A model generated the notes under the pieces. It was given only the letters and a program-made list of their open reading frames with translations. It did no database searches and was not told where the DNA came from. A stretch of DNA of 64,000 bases, from positions 744,001-808,000 of the forward strand of contig NZ_AAYB01000001.1 of assembly GCF_000169435.1 (NCBI RefSeq), read 5' to 3'. Positions within the stretch are counted from its first letter, which is position 1. Each line of letters begins with the position of its first letter. Source of the DNA: Roseobacter sp. CCS2 (GTDB taxonomy: Bacteria > Pseudomonadota > Alphaproteobacteria > Rhodobacterales > Rhodobacteraceae). Position numbers and translations under genes: made by a program. Of this stretch, positions 24,862-33,039 are shown one piece after another.

Positions 24862-25607
24862 AAGTCTTCCATCGTCAGTGCACGTGCTGCATCGCTGGCC
24901 AGAAACGCCGCAAGCTCGGCCACCTCGGAGGGCTGAACAAGCTGGTTCTGCGGGTTTGACTTGGCATATTCGGCCCTGACCTGATCCAGTGTTTGGCCTG
25001 TTGATTGCACATCGGCGTCGATAAACCGCTTAAGCATCTCGGTCTCGACCCAGGTTGGGCTGATAGAGACGCATGTGATGCCATGCGCCGCACCTTCAAG
25101 GCTGACGCAGCGACCCAAACCCAACAGTCCCGCTTTCGACGTACAGTATGCAGCGTTGTTTGCCATGCCATGATGTGCAGCCACAGAGGCCAGATTGATG
25201 ATCCGCCCCCAACTAGCGCGTTTCATATGTGGCATCACCGCCCGTATCATGCGGAACGTGCCGCTGAGGTTGATGTCAATGTGATCGTCCCAAACCTGAT
25301 CGGGATGATCAATCACGCCCGCTTCTTCGTAAACACCAGCGGCATTTACCAAAATATCAACGCCACCCCGCGTCACCACAACATGATCAACAAATGCATC
25401 GACACTTTCACGCGATCGAACGTCGAGGGCGGCTGCATGAATATGATCAGCATCCGCACCAAGCACGCTGCGCGCATAGTCCGCATCACCTGCACCGCGT
25501 GTACCAACAAAAACAATGGTTCCGTCCTTCGCTAGCCTGCGTGCAATGGCAAGCCCCATCCCCGACAGTCCACCTGTTATGATCGCTGTCTTGTGTTCTG
25601 ATGTCAT
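24834..25607 (-). CDS. Short-chain dehydrogenase/reductase (3-hydroxybutyrate dehydrogenase-like)
   Basis: 257 residues from the ATG at 25607. A classical SDR: 'TGGLSGMGLAIA' (cofactor Gly motif), 'NAAG' ~86-90, catalytic Ser in 'IINLASVAAHHG' and 'YCTSK' (Tyr-x3-Lys), then 'SISPTWVETEM'. Its overall layout recalls 3-hydroxybutyrate dehydrogenases ('RIINLAS', 'NAAYCTSKAG', C-terminal 'FLASDAARALTMEDFQVNAG'). The gene is convergent with the A-T-R gene and their ends overlap by 28 bp. An SDR next to an enzyme that releases an aldehyde could oxidise or reduce its product, but the opposite orientation makes this only a suggestion. Confidence 0.78.
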   Translation of the reverse strand: MTSEHKTAIITGGLSGMGLAIARRLAKDGTIVFVGTRGAGDADYARSVLGADADHIHAAALDVRSRESVDAFVDHVVVTRGGVDILVNAAGVYEEAGVIDHPDQVWDDHIDINLSGTFRMIRAVMPHMKRASWGRIINLASVAAHHGMANNAAYCTSKAGLLGLGRCVSLEGAAHGITCVSISPTWVETEMLKRFIDADVQSTGQTLDQVRAEYAKSNPQNQLVQPSEVAELAAFLASDAARALTMEDFQVNAGSLW

Positions 25608-25895
25608 GCTGCGCCGCCTCTGCAAAAAATTCCCTGAGTTCGTATGCTAATTGCGGCACATCCAGACATGCAACACCACAAATTGCCTAGGCGGTCTCCT
25701 TACGCTTTTGTGCTGCTAACAGAAGGTGCTGCAACAACCCCGAATAGAGTTTTGTAAAGCTATGTAGCGTTGACCGGATAGGGTTTTACCAACCATACAT
25801 GCACGTTTTTGGTCCCGATATATATTAGCAATCCACCTGCGCTGTGGCCTGACCTGAGCGCCTTGATGATTACTATGTATTCCCATAGCCCATAG
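25608..25895. other. Intergenic stretch at the accessory/core boundary, no gene seen
   Basis: The left part probably contains the SDR promoter. Open frames here lack ribosome sites and match nothing I recognise. This is where the accessory block gives way to ribosomal protein genes. Confidence 0.4.
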
Positions 25896-25926
25896 AAAAA
25901 GGCCGCCCCGAATGGAGCGGCCTTTT
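25896..25926 (-). terminator. Intrinsic terminator of rpmI-rplT
   Basis: The arms 'ggccgc' (25901-25906) and 'gcggcc' (25917-25922) extend through A/T pairs to a stem of about ten, with a ten-base loop. Read on the minus strand the stem ends in a run of five T. It lies 20 bp after the rplT stop. The symmetrical A/T flanks mean it may also stop plus-strand transcription. Confidence 0.8.
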
Positions 25927-25946
25927 CTTTCAGTCCAATGCCTAGC

Positions 25947-26309
25947 TTAAGCTGCCAACGCATCCTTGGCTTTGCCGACAACAGCAGCAAATGCCTCAGG
26001 CTCGTTCACGGCAAGATCGGCCAGGACTTTACGGTCCACTTCGATCCCGGCCAGTGTCAGGCCATTGATGAACTTGGAATAGTTCAGTGTTTCGTCAACC
26101 GAACGCACACCTGCGTTGATCCGCTGAATCCACAAAGCGCGGAAGTTGCGCTTGCGGTTGTGGCGATCACGGGTTGCATATTGGTTGGCTTTGTCGACTG
26201 CCTGTGCGGCTACCTTGAATGTCTTGGAACGACGGTCATAATAACCTTTGGCCTGATCCAGAACTTTCTTGTGACGACGGTGCGTGACGGTTCCACCTTT
26301 AACGCGCAT
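25947..26309 (-). CDS. rplT: 50S ribosomal protein L20
   Basis: 120 residues of the usual L20 length. Recognised by '[20 protein letters not shown]', '[14 protein letters not shown]', 'RNRKR'-type '[19 protein letters not shown]' in two halves and '[20 protein letters not shown]'. L20 binds 23S rRNA early in 50S assembly. It follows rpmI by 17 bp on the same strand, forming the standard L35-L20 pair; infC, which often precedes them, is not here. Confidence 0.97.
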   Translation of the reverse strand: MRVKGGTVTHRRHKKVLDQAKGYYDRRSKTFKVAAQAVDKANQYATRDRHNRKRNFRALWIQRINAGVRSVDETLNYSKFINGLTLAGIEVDRKVLADLAVNEPEAFAAVVGKAKDALAA

Positions 26310-26326
26310 ATCTCAAATCCCCCTGA

Positions 26327-26527
26327 TTAACGTGCGTAAGGCATCATCGGTTTGATGATACCTTCGTCAGCTTTGCTCAATGTGGTTGTCCCACGAGCGT
26401 TACGAAGGAATTTGTTGGAACGTTTGATCATCCCGTGGCGCTTACCGGCCTGGCCAGCAAGCACACGGCCAGTCGCCGTAACCTTGAACCGCTTTTTGCA
26501 GCTCGATTTTGTCTTCATCTTCGGCAT
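26327..26527 (-). CDS. rpmI: 50S ribosomal protein L35
   Basis: 66 residues, normal length for L35. Recognised by '[20 protein letters not shown]', '[16 protein letters not shown]' and 'GTTTLSKAD'. It is highly basic, as expected for a 23S rRNA-binding protein. First gene of the rpmI-rplT pair, with a GGAGACGG ribosome site just upstream; the promoter should lie in the ~115 bp before it. Confidence 0.97.
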   Translation of the reverse strand: MPKMKTKSSCKKRFKVTATGRVLAGQAGKRHGMIKRSNKFLRNARGTTTLSKADEGIIKPMMPYAR

Positions 26528-26644
26528 TTCCGTCTCCTATTTAAGTCGGTCGAAACGCGCGACTCGGCATGCCATTTAAGCCGGACGCGCGGGTTGAAGG
26601 CGGCAAATACGACAGCCCTCGCTTTATTGCAAGGGTGTTTGGCG

Positions 26645-26872
26645 TTAATTGTTAAGCAGATCACCCACAACACTGACGATCACATCATCCACTGTGTCCA
26701 GCGCATAAGCGCCGGGGTTTTCCTGTGCGGCATAGGCCATTGCCACACCGCCAAGTATCAGCAATATAATCGCCGCTTTGGGCCAGCGCCAATCAGCATA
26801 GGCGCTGACAGCAGATGGAATTGCAAAGGCCACCAAAGCCAGCCCCGTCACGAAAAGAAGATCGAAATCCAT
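26645..26872 (-). CDS. Small hypothetical membrane protein
   Basis: 75 residues. Two hydrophobic segments are visible ('LLFVTGLALVAFAIPSAVSAY' trimmed at ~5-23 and 'AAIILLILGGVAMAYAA' at ~33-49), then a short soluble tail ending in 'VVGDLLNN'. I do not recognise a family, but it lies 34 bp after pyk on the same strand, as a small membrane ORF commonly does in Rhodobacteraceae, so co-transcription is likely. Confidence 0.6.
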   Translation of the reverse strand: MDFDLLFVTGLALVAFAIPSAVSAYADWRWPKAAIILLILGGVAMAYAAQENPGAYALDTVDDVIVSVVGDLLNN

Positions 26873-26906
26873 TGCTGTCGTCCTGCTTTACGCCCCTAAC
26901 AAGACC

Positions 26907-28352
26907 TTACTCTTGCTCAACAGCGTAAATCAAACGTTCAGCACAAGGTGCAACCCGCAAAATATTTGTAGACCCAGGTGTGTTGAACGGGACACCCGCT
27001 GTTACAACGATCATATCGTCCTCGCCGGCCAACCCTTGCGCCTTTGCAGCGCGCACAGCGGCGATGACCGCATCTTTAAAACGGTCCACATGCCCTGTCA
27101 CAGCACAGTTTGTGCCCCAAGACAGGCACAGACGCCGTGCGGTGGTGATATGGTTGGTCAATGCGATGATCGGAACACGGGGCCGTTCACGTGACGTCAA
27201 CAATGCTGTCGTGCCCGACTGCGAAAAGCAGCAGATCGCTTTGACATCCGTCGTTTCCGCAATTTCGCGGGCGGCTGATACGATGCCGTCAGCAACAGTC
27301 TTGCCTTCGGCCTTGCGCGACGCTTCGATAATGTCGGTATAGGTCGGATCTGCCTCCACCTCGCCTGCGACGTTGTTCATCGTGGTAACTGCTTCGATGG
27401 GGTAGGATCCGGCGGCGGATTCAGCCGACAGCATGATCGCGTCTGCACCTTCGTAAATAGCTGTGGCCACGTCTGACACTTCGGCGCGTGTCGGCATCGG
27501 GGAATCGATCATCGATTCCAGCATTTGTGTGGCCACAATTACAGGCTTGGCCGCCGCACGGCACTTGCGCACCAGTTGCTTTTGGATGGGGGGCACGTTT
27601 TGGACAGGCAATTCAACACCCAGATCGCCCCGCGCGACCATGATGCCGTCGGACGCGGCCAGAATGCTGTCAAAGGATTTCACCGCATTGGGCTTTTCGA
27701 TCTTCGACAGGATCGCCGCGCGTCCCTTGGCCAGTCCGCGCGCCTCTTCCACGTCAGCGGCCCGCTGCACAAAGGACAGGGCCAGCCAATCGACACCGAG
27801 TTCGCAAACAAATTCTAGATCTTTGCGATCCTTTGGCGACAAAGCCGCCACAGGCAGCGTGACGTCAGGGACGTTTACGCCTTTGCGATTGGAAATCGTA
27901 CCACCCACGATGACTTCGCAATTGGCGAAATCCGCACCGCAGTCCTTGACCCGCAGTTTAATCTTGCCGTCGTTGACCAGCAAATGCGCGCCGGGTTCCA
28001 ACGCGTCAAAAATTTCCTTGTGGGGCAGTTTCACGCGGTTCACGTCACCTTCAGCATCATCCAGATCAAGACGGAAAGGTGCGCCCGGCACCAGTTCTTC
28101 TTCACCATTTGCAAAGACACCTACGCGCAGCTTTGGCCCCTGCAAATCGGCCAGAATGGAAATCGGGCTATCAAGGTCTTTTTCCACTTGCCGAATGATT
28201 TCATGACGCACCTTAATTTCGGCATGATCGCCATGAGACATATTCAGCCGAAAGACATCTGCGCCCGCTTCATGTAGCGCCCGGATCATGTCGTAATCGT
28301 TTGAGGCTGGGCCGAGTGTGGCAACAATTTTCACATTGCGGTGGCGTCTCAT
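26907..28352 (-). CDS. pyk: Pyruvate kinase
   Basis: Converts phosphoenolpyruvate and ADP to pyruvate and ATP, the last step of glycolysis. The start 'MRRHRNVKIVATLGPAS' (28352) gives 481 residues, the usual length; the frame's first Met at 28379 only adds nine residues. Motifs: 'FRLNMSHGDH', 'ILADLQGPKLRVG', the catalytic-loop 'LSKIEKPNAVKSFD', the metal-binding 'GIMVARGDLGVELP' and 'VIVATQMLESMI', with the allosteric C-domain at the end. It is intact and looks functional. Confidence 0.96.
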   Translation of the reverse strand: MRRHRNVKIVATLGPASNDYDMIRALHEAGADVFRLNMSHGDHAEIKVRHEIIRQVEKDLDSPISILADLQGPKLRVGVFANGEEELVPGAPFRLDLDDAEGDVNRVKLPHKEIFDALEPGAHLLVNDGKIKLRVKDCGADFANCEVIVGGTISNRKGVNVPDVTLPVAALSPKDRKDLEFVCELGVDWLALSFVQRAADVEEARGLAKGRAAILSKIEKPNAVKSFDSILAASDGIMVARGDLGVELPVQNVPPIQKQLVRKCRAAAKPVIVATQMLESMIDSPMPTRAEVSDVATAIYEGADAIMLSAESAAGSYPIEAVTTMNNVAGEVEADPTYTDIIEASRKAEGKTVADGIVSAAREIAETTDVKAICCFSQSGTTALLTSRERPRVPIIALTNHITTARRLCLSWGTNCAVTGHVDRFKDAVIAAVRAAKAQGLAGEDDMIVVTAGVPFNTPGSTNILRVAPCAERLIYAVEQE

Positions 28353-28482
28353 ATCAAATCCTTCGTGCGTCGGGTTCATATCGCTGGGCCGTTAGCGGTA
28401 ACAGCATGCGTTGCGCCCTTATTGCGCAATTCCATTCCGCCTACAACTAGCCTAAAGCTCGTGTCAAAGGAATGACACGACA

Positions 28483-29220
28483 ATGACGCAAGAACCATTT
28501 GAAATCATAGGGGCAGATCGCCCCGGCCGGTGGCTTGTGGCCTGTGACCACGCCACCAATATCATTCCCGATTGGGTCCATAACGGCGATCTGGGGTTGC
28601 CTGCCGCCGATATGGGCCGCCACATCGCCTATGACATTGGTGCAGCGGGGGTGACACGGCAATTGGCCAAGGCCTTGGACAGCCCTGCCATCCTGTCCCG
28701 CTTTTCCCGTTTGGTCTGTGATCCAAACCGCGGCGAGGATGATCCGACCATCATGATGCGCCTTTACGACGGCACGATCATCCCCGGCAATCGCAACGCC
28801 GATGACGCAGAAAAGGAAGAGCGGCTGCAAAGGCTTTACCGTACGTATCACGCCGCCTATGCCAGCTTGGCGAACACGATGAAGGCCCCCGTGATCTGTG
28901 CCGTGCACAGCTTCACCCCGCGGCTGAACGGTCGTCACCCCCGCCCGTGGGAAATCGGCATTCTTTATGCCGATGACGCCCGCCTTGCGATCCCGTTCAT
29001 GCAGGCCTGTCGTGACCAAGGCTGGTGCACCGGCGACAACCAACCCTACGCAGGCCACCTGCCCGGTGACGCCGTGGACCGCCATGCATTGCAGCATGGC
29101 CGCCCGAATGTGCTGATTGAGTTACGTCAGGACCTGATCGCCGACGAAGCCGGACAAACCCTTTGGGCAAACAGACTGGCCCCTATATTATCAAATGTAC
29201 TGGCCCAGTCGGGTCTTTGA
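28483..29220 (+). CDS. N-formylglutamate amidohydrolase family protein
   Basis: 245 residues. Members hydrolyse N-formyl-L-glutamate to formate and glutamate in histidine breakdown (HutG type). The motifs are 'LVACDHATNIIP', 'DIGAAGVTRQLAKALDSPAI', 'SRFSRLVCDPNR' and 'VICAVHSFTP', with a metal-binding His/Asp set spread over the fold. No other hut genes are nearby. It is divergent from pyk and starts an operon-like run with the DUF1244 gene 11 bp downstream and the TerB gene. Confidence 0.85.
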   Translation: MTQEPFEIIGADRPGRWLVACDHATNIIPDWVHNGDLGLPAADMGRHIAYDIGAAGVTRQLAKALDSPAILSRFSRLVCDPNRGEDDPTIMMRLYDGTIIPGNRNADDAEKEERLQRLYRTYHAAYASLANTMKAPVICAVHSFTPRLNGRHPRPWEIGILYADDARLAIPFMQACRDQGWCTGDNQPYAGHLPGDAVDRHALQHGRPNVLIELRQDLIADEAGQTLWANRLAPILSNVLAQSGL

Positions 29221-29231
29221 GAGGACACGCC

Positions 29232-29525
29232 ATGGACGACCAAACACGTATTGAGCTTGAAGCCGCTGCATTCCGCCGCCTGCAAAAGCACCTGATGGAA
29301 GACCGAACCGACGCGCAGAATATCGACATGATGAATTTGGCCGGGTTCTGCCGGAACTGCCTGTCACGCTGGTATCAGGAAGCCGCGAATGAGCGCGGGA
29401 TCGAGATGACCAAGGACGAAGGCCGCGAAGCGTTCTATGGGATGCCTTTCGCGGAATGGAAAGAGAAGTACCAGACCGAGGCATCGCCTGATGCGAAAGA
29501 AGCCTTCAAGGATAGCCACGGATAG
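29232..29525 (+). CDS. DUF1244 family protein
   Basis: 97 residues. The sequence 'AAAFRRLQKHLMEDRTDAQN', 'MNLAGFCRNCLSRWYQEAA' and 'AFYGMPFAEWKEKYQ' matches the small DUF1244 family, found widely in alpha- and gamma-proteobacteria with unknown function. The conserved CRNC motif could bind metal. I use the ATG at 29232, which has GAGGACA upstream, rather than the upstream TTG that would overlap the amidohydrolase. Confidence 0.9.
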   Translation: MDDQTRIELEAAAFRRLQKHLMEDRTDAQNIDMMNLAGFCRNCLSRWYQEAANERGIEMTKDEGREAFYGMPFAEWKEKYQTEASPDAKEAFKDSHG

Positions 29526-29534
29526 GACCCTGCC

Positions 29535-29975
29535 ATGCTCGAACGCCTGACCGCCTTTTTCGGCAACCCCGCTGGATACCATACTGCACTACCGGAGGCT
29601 GATGCTGGGCATGCATTGGGCGCGTTGTTGGTGCGGGCAGCCAAAGCGGATGACGCCTATCTGTTCGAGGAAATCGCCCTGATTGACCGCATTCTTGGAC
29701 AACGGCACAATCTAAATCCGGTCGAGGCCGCCAAAATGCGCGCCGAATGTGAATTGCTGGAACGGGAAATTCCCCGCACCAAAGAGATCGCCACGATCTT
29801 GGAAAAGGCGATCAGTACCGACGAGAAAGAAGCGACGCTCATCGCACTTTGGCGCGTGGTTTTTGCCGATGGGGTAAGGCGGGACGAAGAAAACAAGCTG
29901 CTGCACCGGATCGAAGAGGTGTTGGGGGTGGCACCGGCGCGGGCGCAAGAATTGCAGAAGTTGGCTGAGGGGTAG
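29535..29975 (+). CDS. TerB-like protein
   Basis: 146 residues, all-helical. The pattern 'HALGALLVRAAKADDAYLFE' (with Asp residues near the helix end), 'EIALIDRILGQRHNLNPVEA' and 'LIALWRVVFADGVRRDEENKLLHRIEEVLGV' matches the tellurite-resistance TerB-like metal-binding fold. It follows the DUF1244 gene by nine bases and is probably co-transcribed. Single TerB-like proteins without a ter cluster are common in this group; a resistance role is not implied. Confidence 0.85.
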   Translation: MLERLTAFFGNPAGYHTALPEADAGHALGALLVRAAKADDAYLFEEIALIDRILGQRHNLNPVEAAKMRAECELLEREIPRTKEIATILEKAISTDEKEATLIALWRVVFADGVRRDEENKLLHRIEEVLGVAPARAQELQKLAEG

Positions 29976-30028
29976 GACTTGCGCATTCGTGTGTACGCTC
30001 TCGTCACTCTAACTTGTTGGATTTTTGC

Positions 30029-30226
30029 ATGAATAAACTCCCGAAGACCGACGTAGAAAGAGAGTTTGTCGACTGGCTGTTAGAGCAGAAACACCTCGAA
30101 TATTTAGTCAATTTCGATCAATGCATCGAACCCAATTACGACGACTATGACCAGCGAAGCTACATTCTCAGATTGCGAAGTAGTGATCGGTCGTCACTGC
30201 ACGTCATTTTTACTGCAAAGGACTAG
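30029..30226 (+). CDS. Small hypothetical protein
   Basis: 65 residues from ATG 30029 ('MNKLPKTDVEREFVDWLLEQ'). The protein is acidic, with 'FDQCIEPNYDDYDQRSYILR' and a C-terminal beta-like stretch 'SSLHVIFTAKD'. No family recognised and no good ribosome site. It lies 50 bp after terB and shares the direction of its neighbours. Probably real, but weakly supported. Confidence 0.4.
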   Translation: MNKLPKTDVEREFVDWLLEQKHLEYLVNFDQCIEPNYDDYDQRSYILRLRSSDRSSLHVIFTAKD

Positions 30227-30317
30227 AATTGGTGGCGCGGACACTGAAGACATCTTTTGCCCCATCGGGCTGCATCACTCCATCTGTCGAGACCTGAGTC
30301 ATCAAAGGACCAGCCAC

Positions 30318-31127
30318 ATGACCCATGACGAGATTATCCAGACGATTGCCACTGCCACACGCGATGCCGCTGGGGTCAAAGCGCTGTTTCTCAGCGGAAG
30401 TTACGGCAACGGGATGGCGGATGCTTACAGCGACATTGATTTCATCATGGTCGCCGAGGATGGTGCGACCGATGCAATTGCCGAAATGTGGAAAAATGCG
30501 GTGGGCCAAACCGGCGAAATCGTTCTTTGGTGGGACCGTACAACGGTACCTGTGCTAATCAATGCAATCACGGCAGACTGGACCCGCACCGATCTGATTA
30601 TTCTCAAGCCCGACCAGATGAAGGCCCATGCGCAAAACACACTGAAACCATTATTTGACCACGACGGTATTTACGGCGGTTTGCCGGAAAACGCCTTGCC
30701 ACCGCAACCCAGCTCGGCGCGGTTTTTATATCATGTTGAAGAGTTCATTCGCGTCTTAGGCCTGCTGCATCTTGCCGTGGGGCGCGAAGAATACATCAAT
30801 GGGGTGTTGGGGGTTTTCCACTTACGCAACAAACTGGTAGATTTGTTGATTGCAGAAACAAATGCGCCCAATCGTGGCGGTGTGTTGCACCTTAACCGGC
30901 TTATTCCGGATGAACAGAAAGCGCTGATGATGTCGCTGCCAGCCCCGGTGGCAGAGCGCGACGCGATCATCAAAGCACATCTGGCCTACGCCGCGGCTTT
31001 CCTGCCACGCGCGCGCAAAAGAGCTGCCGACTTAGGTGTCGATTGGCCAGGACGGTTTGAAGCGGTGACCTGGGCAAAGTTGCAAGACGCATTAGGGATA
31101 GAGCGACCTTATGATCACGTCCCGTAG
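30318..31127 (+). CDS. Nucleotidyltransferase-fold protein (aminoglycoside adenylyltransferase-like)
   Basis: 269 residues from the ATG at 30318; earlier frame sequence belongs to the upstream gene region. The motif 'LFLSGSYGNGMADAYSDIDFIMVAED' (spread over residues ~21-46) carries the polymerase-beta-type GSxxxG...DxD signature. Past it, 'GEIVLWWDRTTVPVLI' and a helical C-terminal half ('FLYHVEEFIRVLGLLHLAVG') fit AadS/ANT-like and related nucleotidyltransferases. Substrate unknown. It is a monocistronic-looking gene upstream of the convergent D-amino-acid transaminase. Confidence 0.65.
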   Translation: MTHDEIIQTIATATRDAAGVKALFLSGSYGNGMADAYSDIDFIMVAEDGATDAIAEMWKNAVGQTGEIVLWWDRTTVPVLINAITADWTRTDLIILKPDQMKAHAQNTLKPLFDHDGIYGGLPENALPPQPSSARFLYHVEEFIRVLGLLHLAVGREEYINGVLGVFHLRNKLVDLLIAETNAPNRGGVLHLNRLIPDEQKALMMSLPAPVAERDAIIKAHLAYAAAFLPRARKRAADLGVDWPGRFEAVTWAKLQDALGIERPYDHVP

Positions 31128-31175
31128 GTCGCAGCCCGCCCTGAAGCTACGCGTATTGTCGAGGAGAACCCCGAC

Positions 31176-32042
31176 CTACACCGCCATCTTGCGGCTCTCA
31201 TCCAGATAAATCTCGCGCAGTCGCGCGGCCACTGGCCCCGGCGCACCTGCACCAACAGCCACCCCGTCAACCTCGACCACAGGCATTACGAATGTGCTGG
31301 CTGAGGTGATGAACGCTTCATCCGCGTCTTGCGCCTCGGCAATAGTAAAGCTGCGCTCTTCGACTTTCATCTGCGCCTCTTTGGCAAACCGCAAAACTGC
31401 GGCGCGGGTTATCCCGTGCAGAATTTCATTGCCCAGATGGCGCGTGATGATCGTGTTGCCTTTGATAATATAGGCGTTGTTCGAGGTGCCCTCGGTCACC
31501 GCCCCATCCTCGACCATCCACGCGTCATCGACGCCGGCGGCCTTGGCCATCATCTTGCCCATTGAGGGGAAGAGGAGCTGCACGGTTTTAATGTCACGGC
31601 GCGCCCAGCGCTGATCTTCGATTGAGATAACCTTGATGCCTTTCTTGGCGGCTGGACTGTTGGCCAGACCGGGCTTGTCTTGGGTAAACAGCACAACGGT
31701 GGGAGTTGTTGTTTCAGGGTCAGGAAACACGAAATCACGATCATCAGGTGCGCCGCGGGTGATCTGTAGATAGATCAGCCCGTCTTCAACATAATTAAGA
31801 CGCACCAATTCGCGGTGGACCTCCAGCAAATCGGGCAGCACATCCGGATGCGGCATGTCCAGTTCATTCAGTGACCGCTCCAACCGTTTGGCGTGGCCTG
31901 CAAAATCAATCAGCTTGCCATCCAGAACAGAGGTCACTTCGTAAACACCATCGGCCATCAGAAATCCGCGATCAAAGATCGATACTTTGGCTTCGTTTTC
32001 GGGCAGATACGCGCCGTTGACATAGACTGTTCTCATGATCAT
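31176..32042 (-). CDS. dat: D-amino-acid transaminase (PLP, fold type IV)
   Basis: About 288 residues; the ATG at 32042 overlaps the dgcA stop (ATGA), a second Met at 32036 is equally possible. Fold-type-IV aminotransferase: 'VSIFDRGFLMADGVYEV', 'YLQITRGAPDDRDFVFP', 'RRDIKTVQLLFPSMGKMMAK' with the Lys that binds PLP in the DIKT motif, 'MVEDGAVTEGTSNNAYII' and 'ILHGITRAAVL'. D-alanine/D-glutamate transamination is the standard activity. As last gene of dgcN-dgcA-dat it would connect D-glutamate with D-alanine or 2-oxoglutarate, fitting the D-amino-acid theme of the operon. Confidence 0.88.
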   Translation of the reverse strand: MIMRTVYVNGAYLPENEAKVSIFDRGFLMADGVYEVTSVLDGKLIDFAGHAKRLERSLNELDMPHPDVLPDLLEVHRELVRLNYVEDGLIYLQITRGAPDDRDFVFPDPETTTPTVVLFTQDKPGLANSPAAKKGIKVISIEDQRWARRDIKTVQLLFPSMGKMMAKAAGVDDAWMVEDGAVTEGTSNNAYIIKGNTIITRHLGNEILHGITRAAVLRFAKEAQMKVEERSFTIAEAQDADEAFITSASTFVMPVVEVDGVAVGAGAPGPVAARLREIYLDESRKMAV

Positions 32043-32998
32043 CCCCAAAGTGCTGTGGCGGGCGGGTGCACGCCGTGTTCATCGAATTGCAAAGGCTCAT
32101 CCCGGTCTTCGGCTAACAGAAGCGGTCCGTCAAGGTCTGTGAACGCCACACCCTGCGCAAGGATGGTGGCGGGGGCCATGGCAAGCGATGATCCGACCAT
32201 ACAGCCGACCATTACGCTATGGCCTTCGGCCAGCGCCTGACGTTTCAACGCCAAAGCTTCGGTCAGGCCACCGGTCTTATCCAGCTTAATATTCACCATA
32301 TCGTATTTACCACGCAGCCCCGGCAGGCTGGCACGGTCATGGCAGCTTTCATCGGCACAAACCGGCAGCGGGCGGGCAATCTCGGCCAGCATATCATCCT
32401 GACCGGCGGGCAAAGGCTGTTCGACCATCTGCACACCAAGGCGGATCAGATGTGGGGCAAGGTCGGCGTAAATGTCTGCGGTCCAGCCTTCATTGGCATC
32501 CACGATGATCGGCACATCAGGCGCGCCACGGCGCACAGCCTCCAGACGGGCCATATCATCCGCTGTGCCCAGTTTGATCTTGAGCAGAGGACGATAAGCG
32601 TTTTGTGCTGCCTGTTGTGCCATCTTTTCGGGAGTATCCAGCGATAGGGTATAGGCTGTCATCTCTGGCTCTGGGGTGGGCAACCCCAATAGATCCCAAA
32701 CCCGCTTGCCCGCGCGCTTTGCGGCATGATCCCAGAACGCGCAATCCAGCGCGTTGCGCGCGGCACCGGCGGGCAGCGCATCGGGAAGATCGGGCCATGC
32801 CCCCGAAAAACCTTCAATCTGGGCCGTCACACTGTCTATCGTTTCGCCGTAACGACCATAAGGGACACATTCACCTCTTCCGCGCGCACCATCGCCTTGC
32901 ACCGAAACGGTCAAAACTTCGGCCTGCGTGCGCGACCCGCGGCTGATCGTAAAGACCTGCGCCAATTGAAACACATCACAGGCAACGGATATTTGCAT
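32039..32998 (-). CDS. dgcA: N-acetyl-D-glutamate racemase-type enolase-superfamily enzyme
   Basis: 319 residues. A muconate-lactonising / dipeptide-epimerase fold: acid-base Lys in 'LLKIKLG', metal ligands in 'IIVDANEGW', 'MVEQPLP' and 'VCADESCH', second Lys in 'VNIKLDKTGG'. Such proteins were first named Ala-Glu epimerases; when paired with a DUF1611 protein they are known as DgcA, which racemises N-acetyl-D-glutamate in marine bacteria. That pairing is present here: the DUF1611 gene (dgcN) starts the operon 41 bp upstream. The final bases overlap the transaminase gene. The dipeptide epimerase activity is the alternative reading. Confidence 0.85.
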   Translation of the reverse strand: MQISVACDVFQLAQVFTISRGSRTQAEVLTVSVQGDGARGRGECVPYGRYGETIDSVTAQIEGFSGAWPDLPDALPAGAARNALDCAFWDHAAKRAGKRVWDLLGLPTPEPEMTAYTLSLDTPEKMAQQAAQNAYRPLLKIKLGTADDMARLEAVRRGAPDVPIIVDANEGWTADIYADLAPHLIRLGVQMVEQPLPAGQDDMLAEIARPLPVCADESCHDRASLPGLRGKYDMVNIKLDKTGGLTEALALKRQALAEGHSVMVGCMVGSSLAMAPATILAQGVAFTDLDGPLLLAEDRDEPLQFDEHGVHPPATALWG

Positions 32999-33039
32999 TA
33001 CTTATCTTCTCATGTTCAAAAATACCTCCGCCGGAGGCA

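Noticed and set aside
28483..29220. A histidine-utilisation (hut) operon
   Set aside because: Only the amidohydrolase-like gene is present; hutH, hutU and hutI are absent, so a dedicated pathway cannot be claimed.
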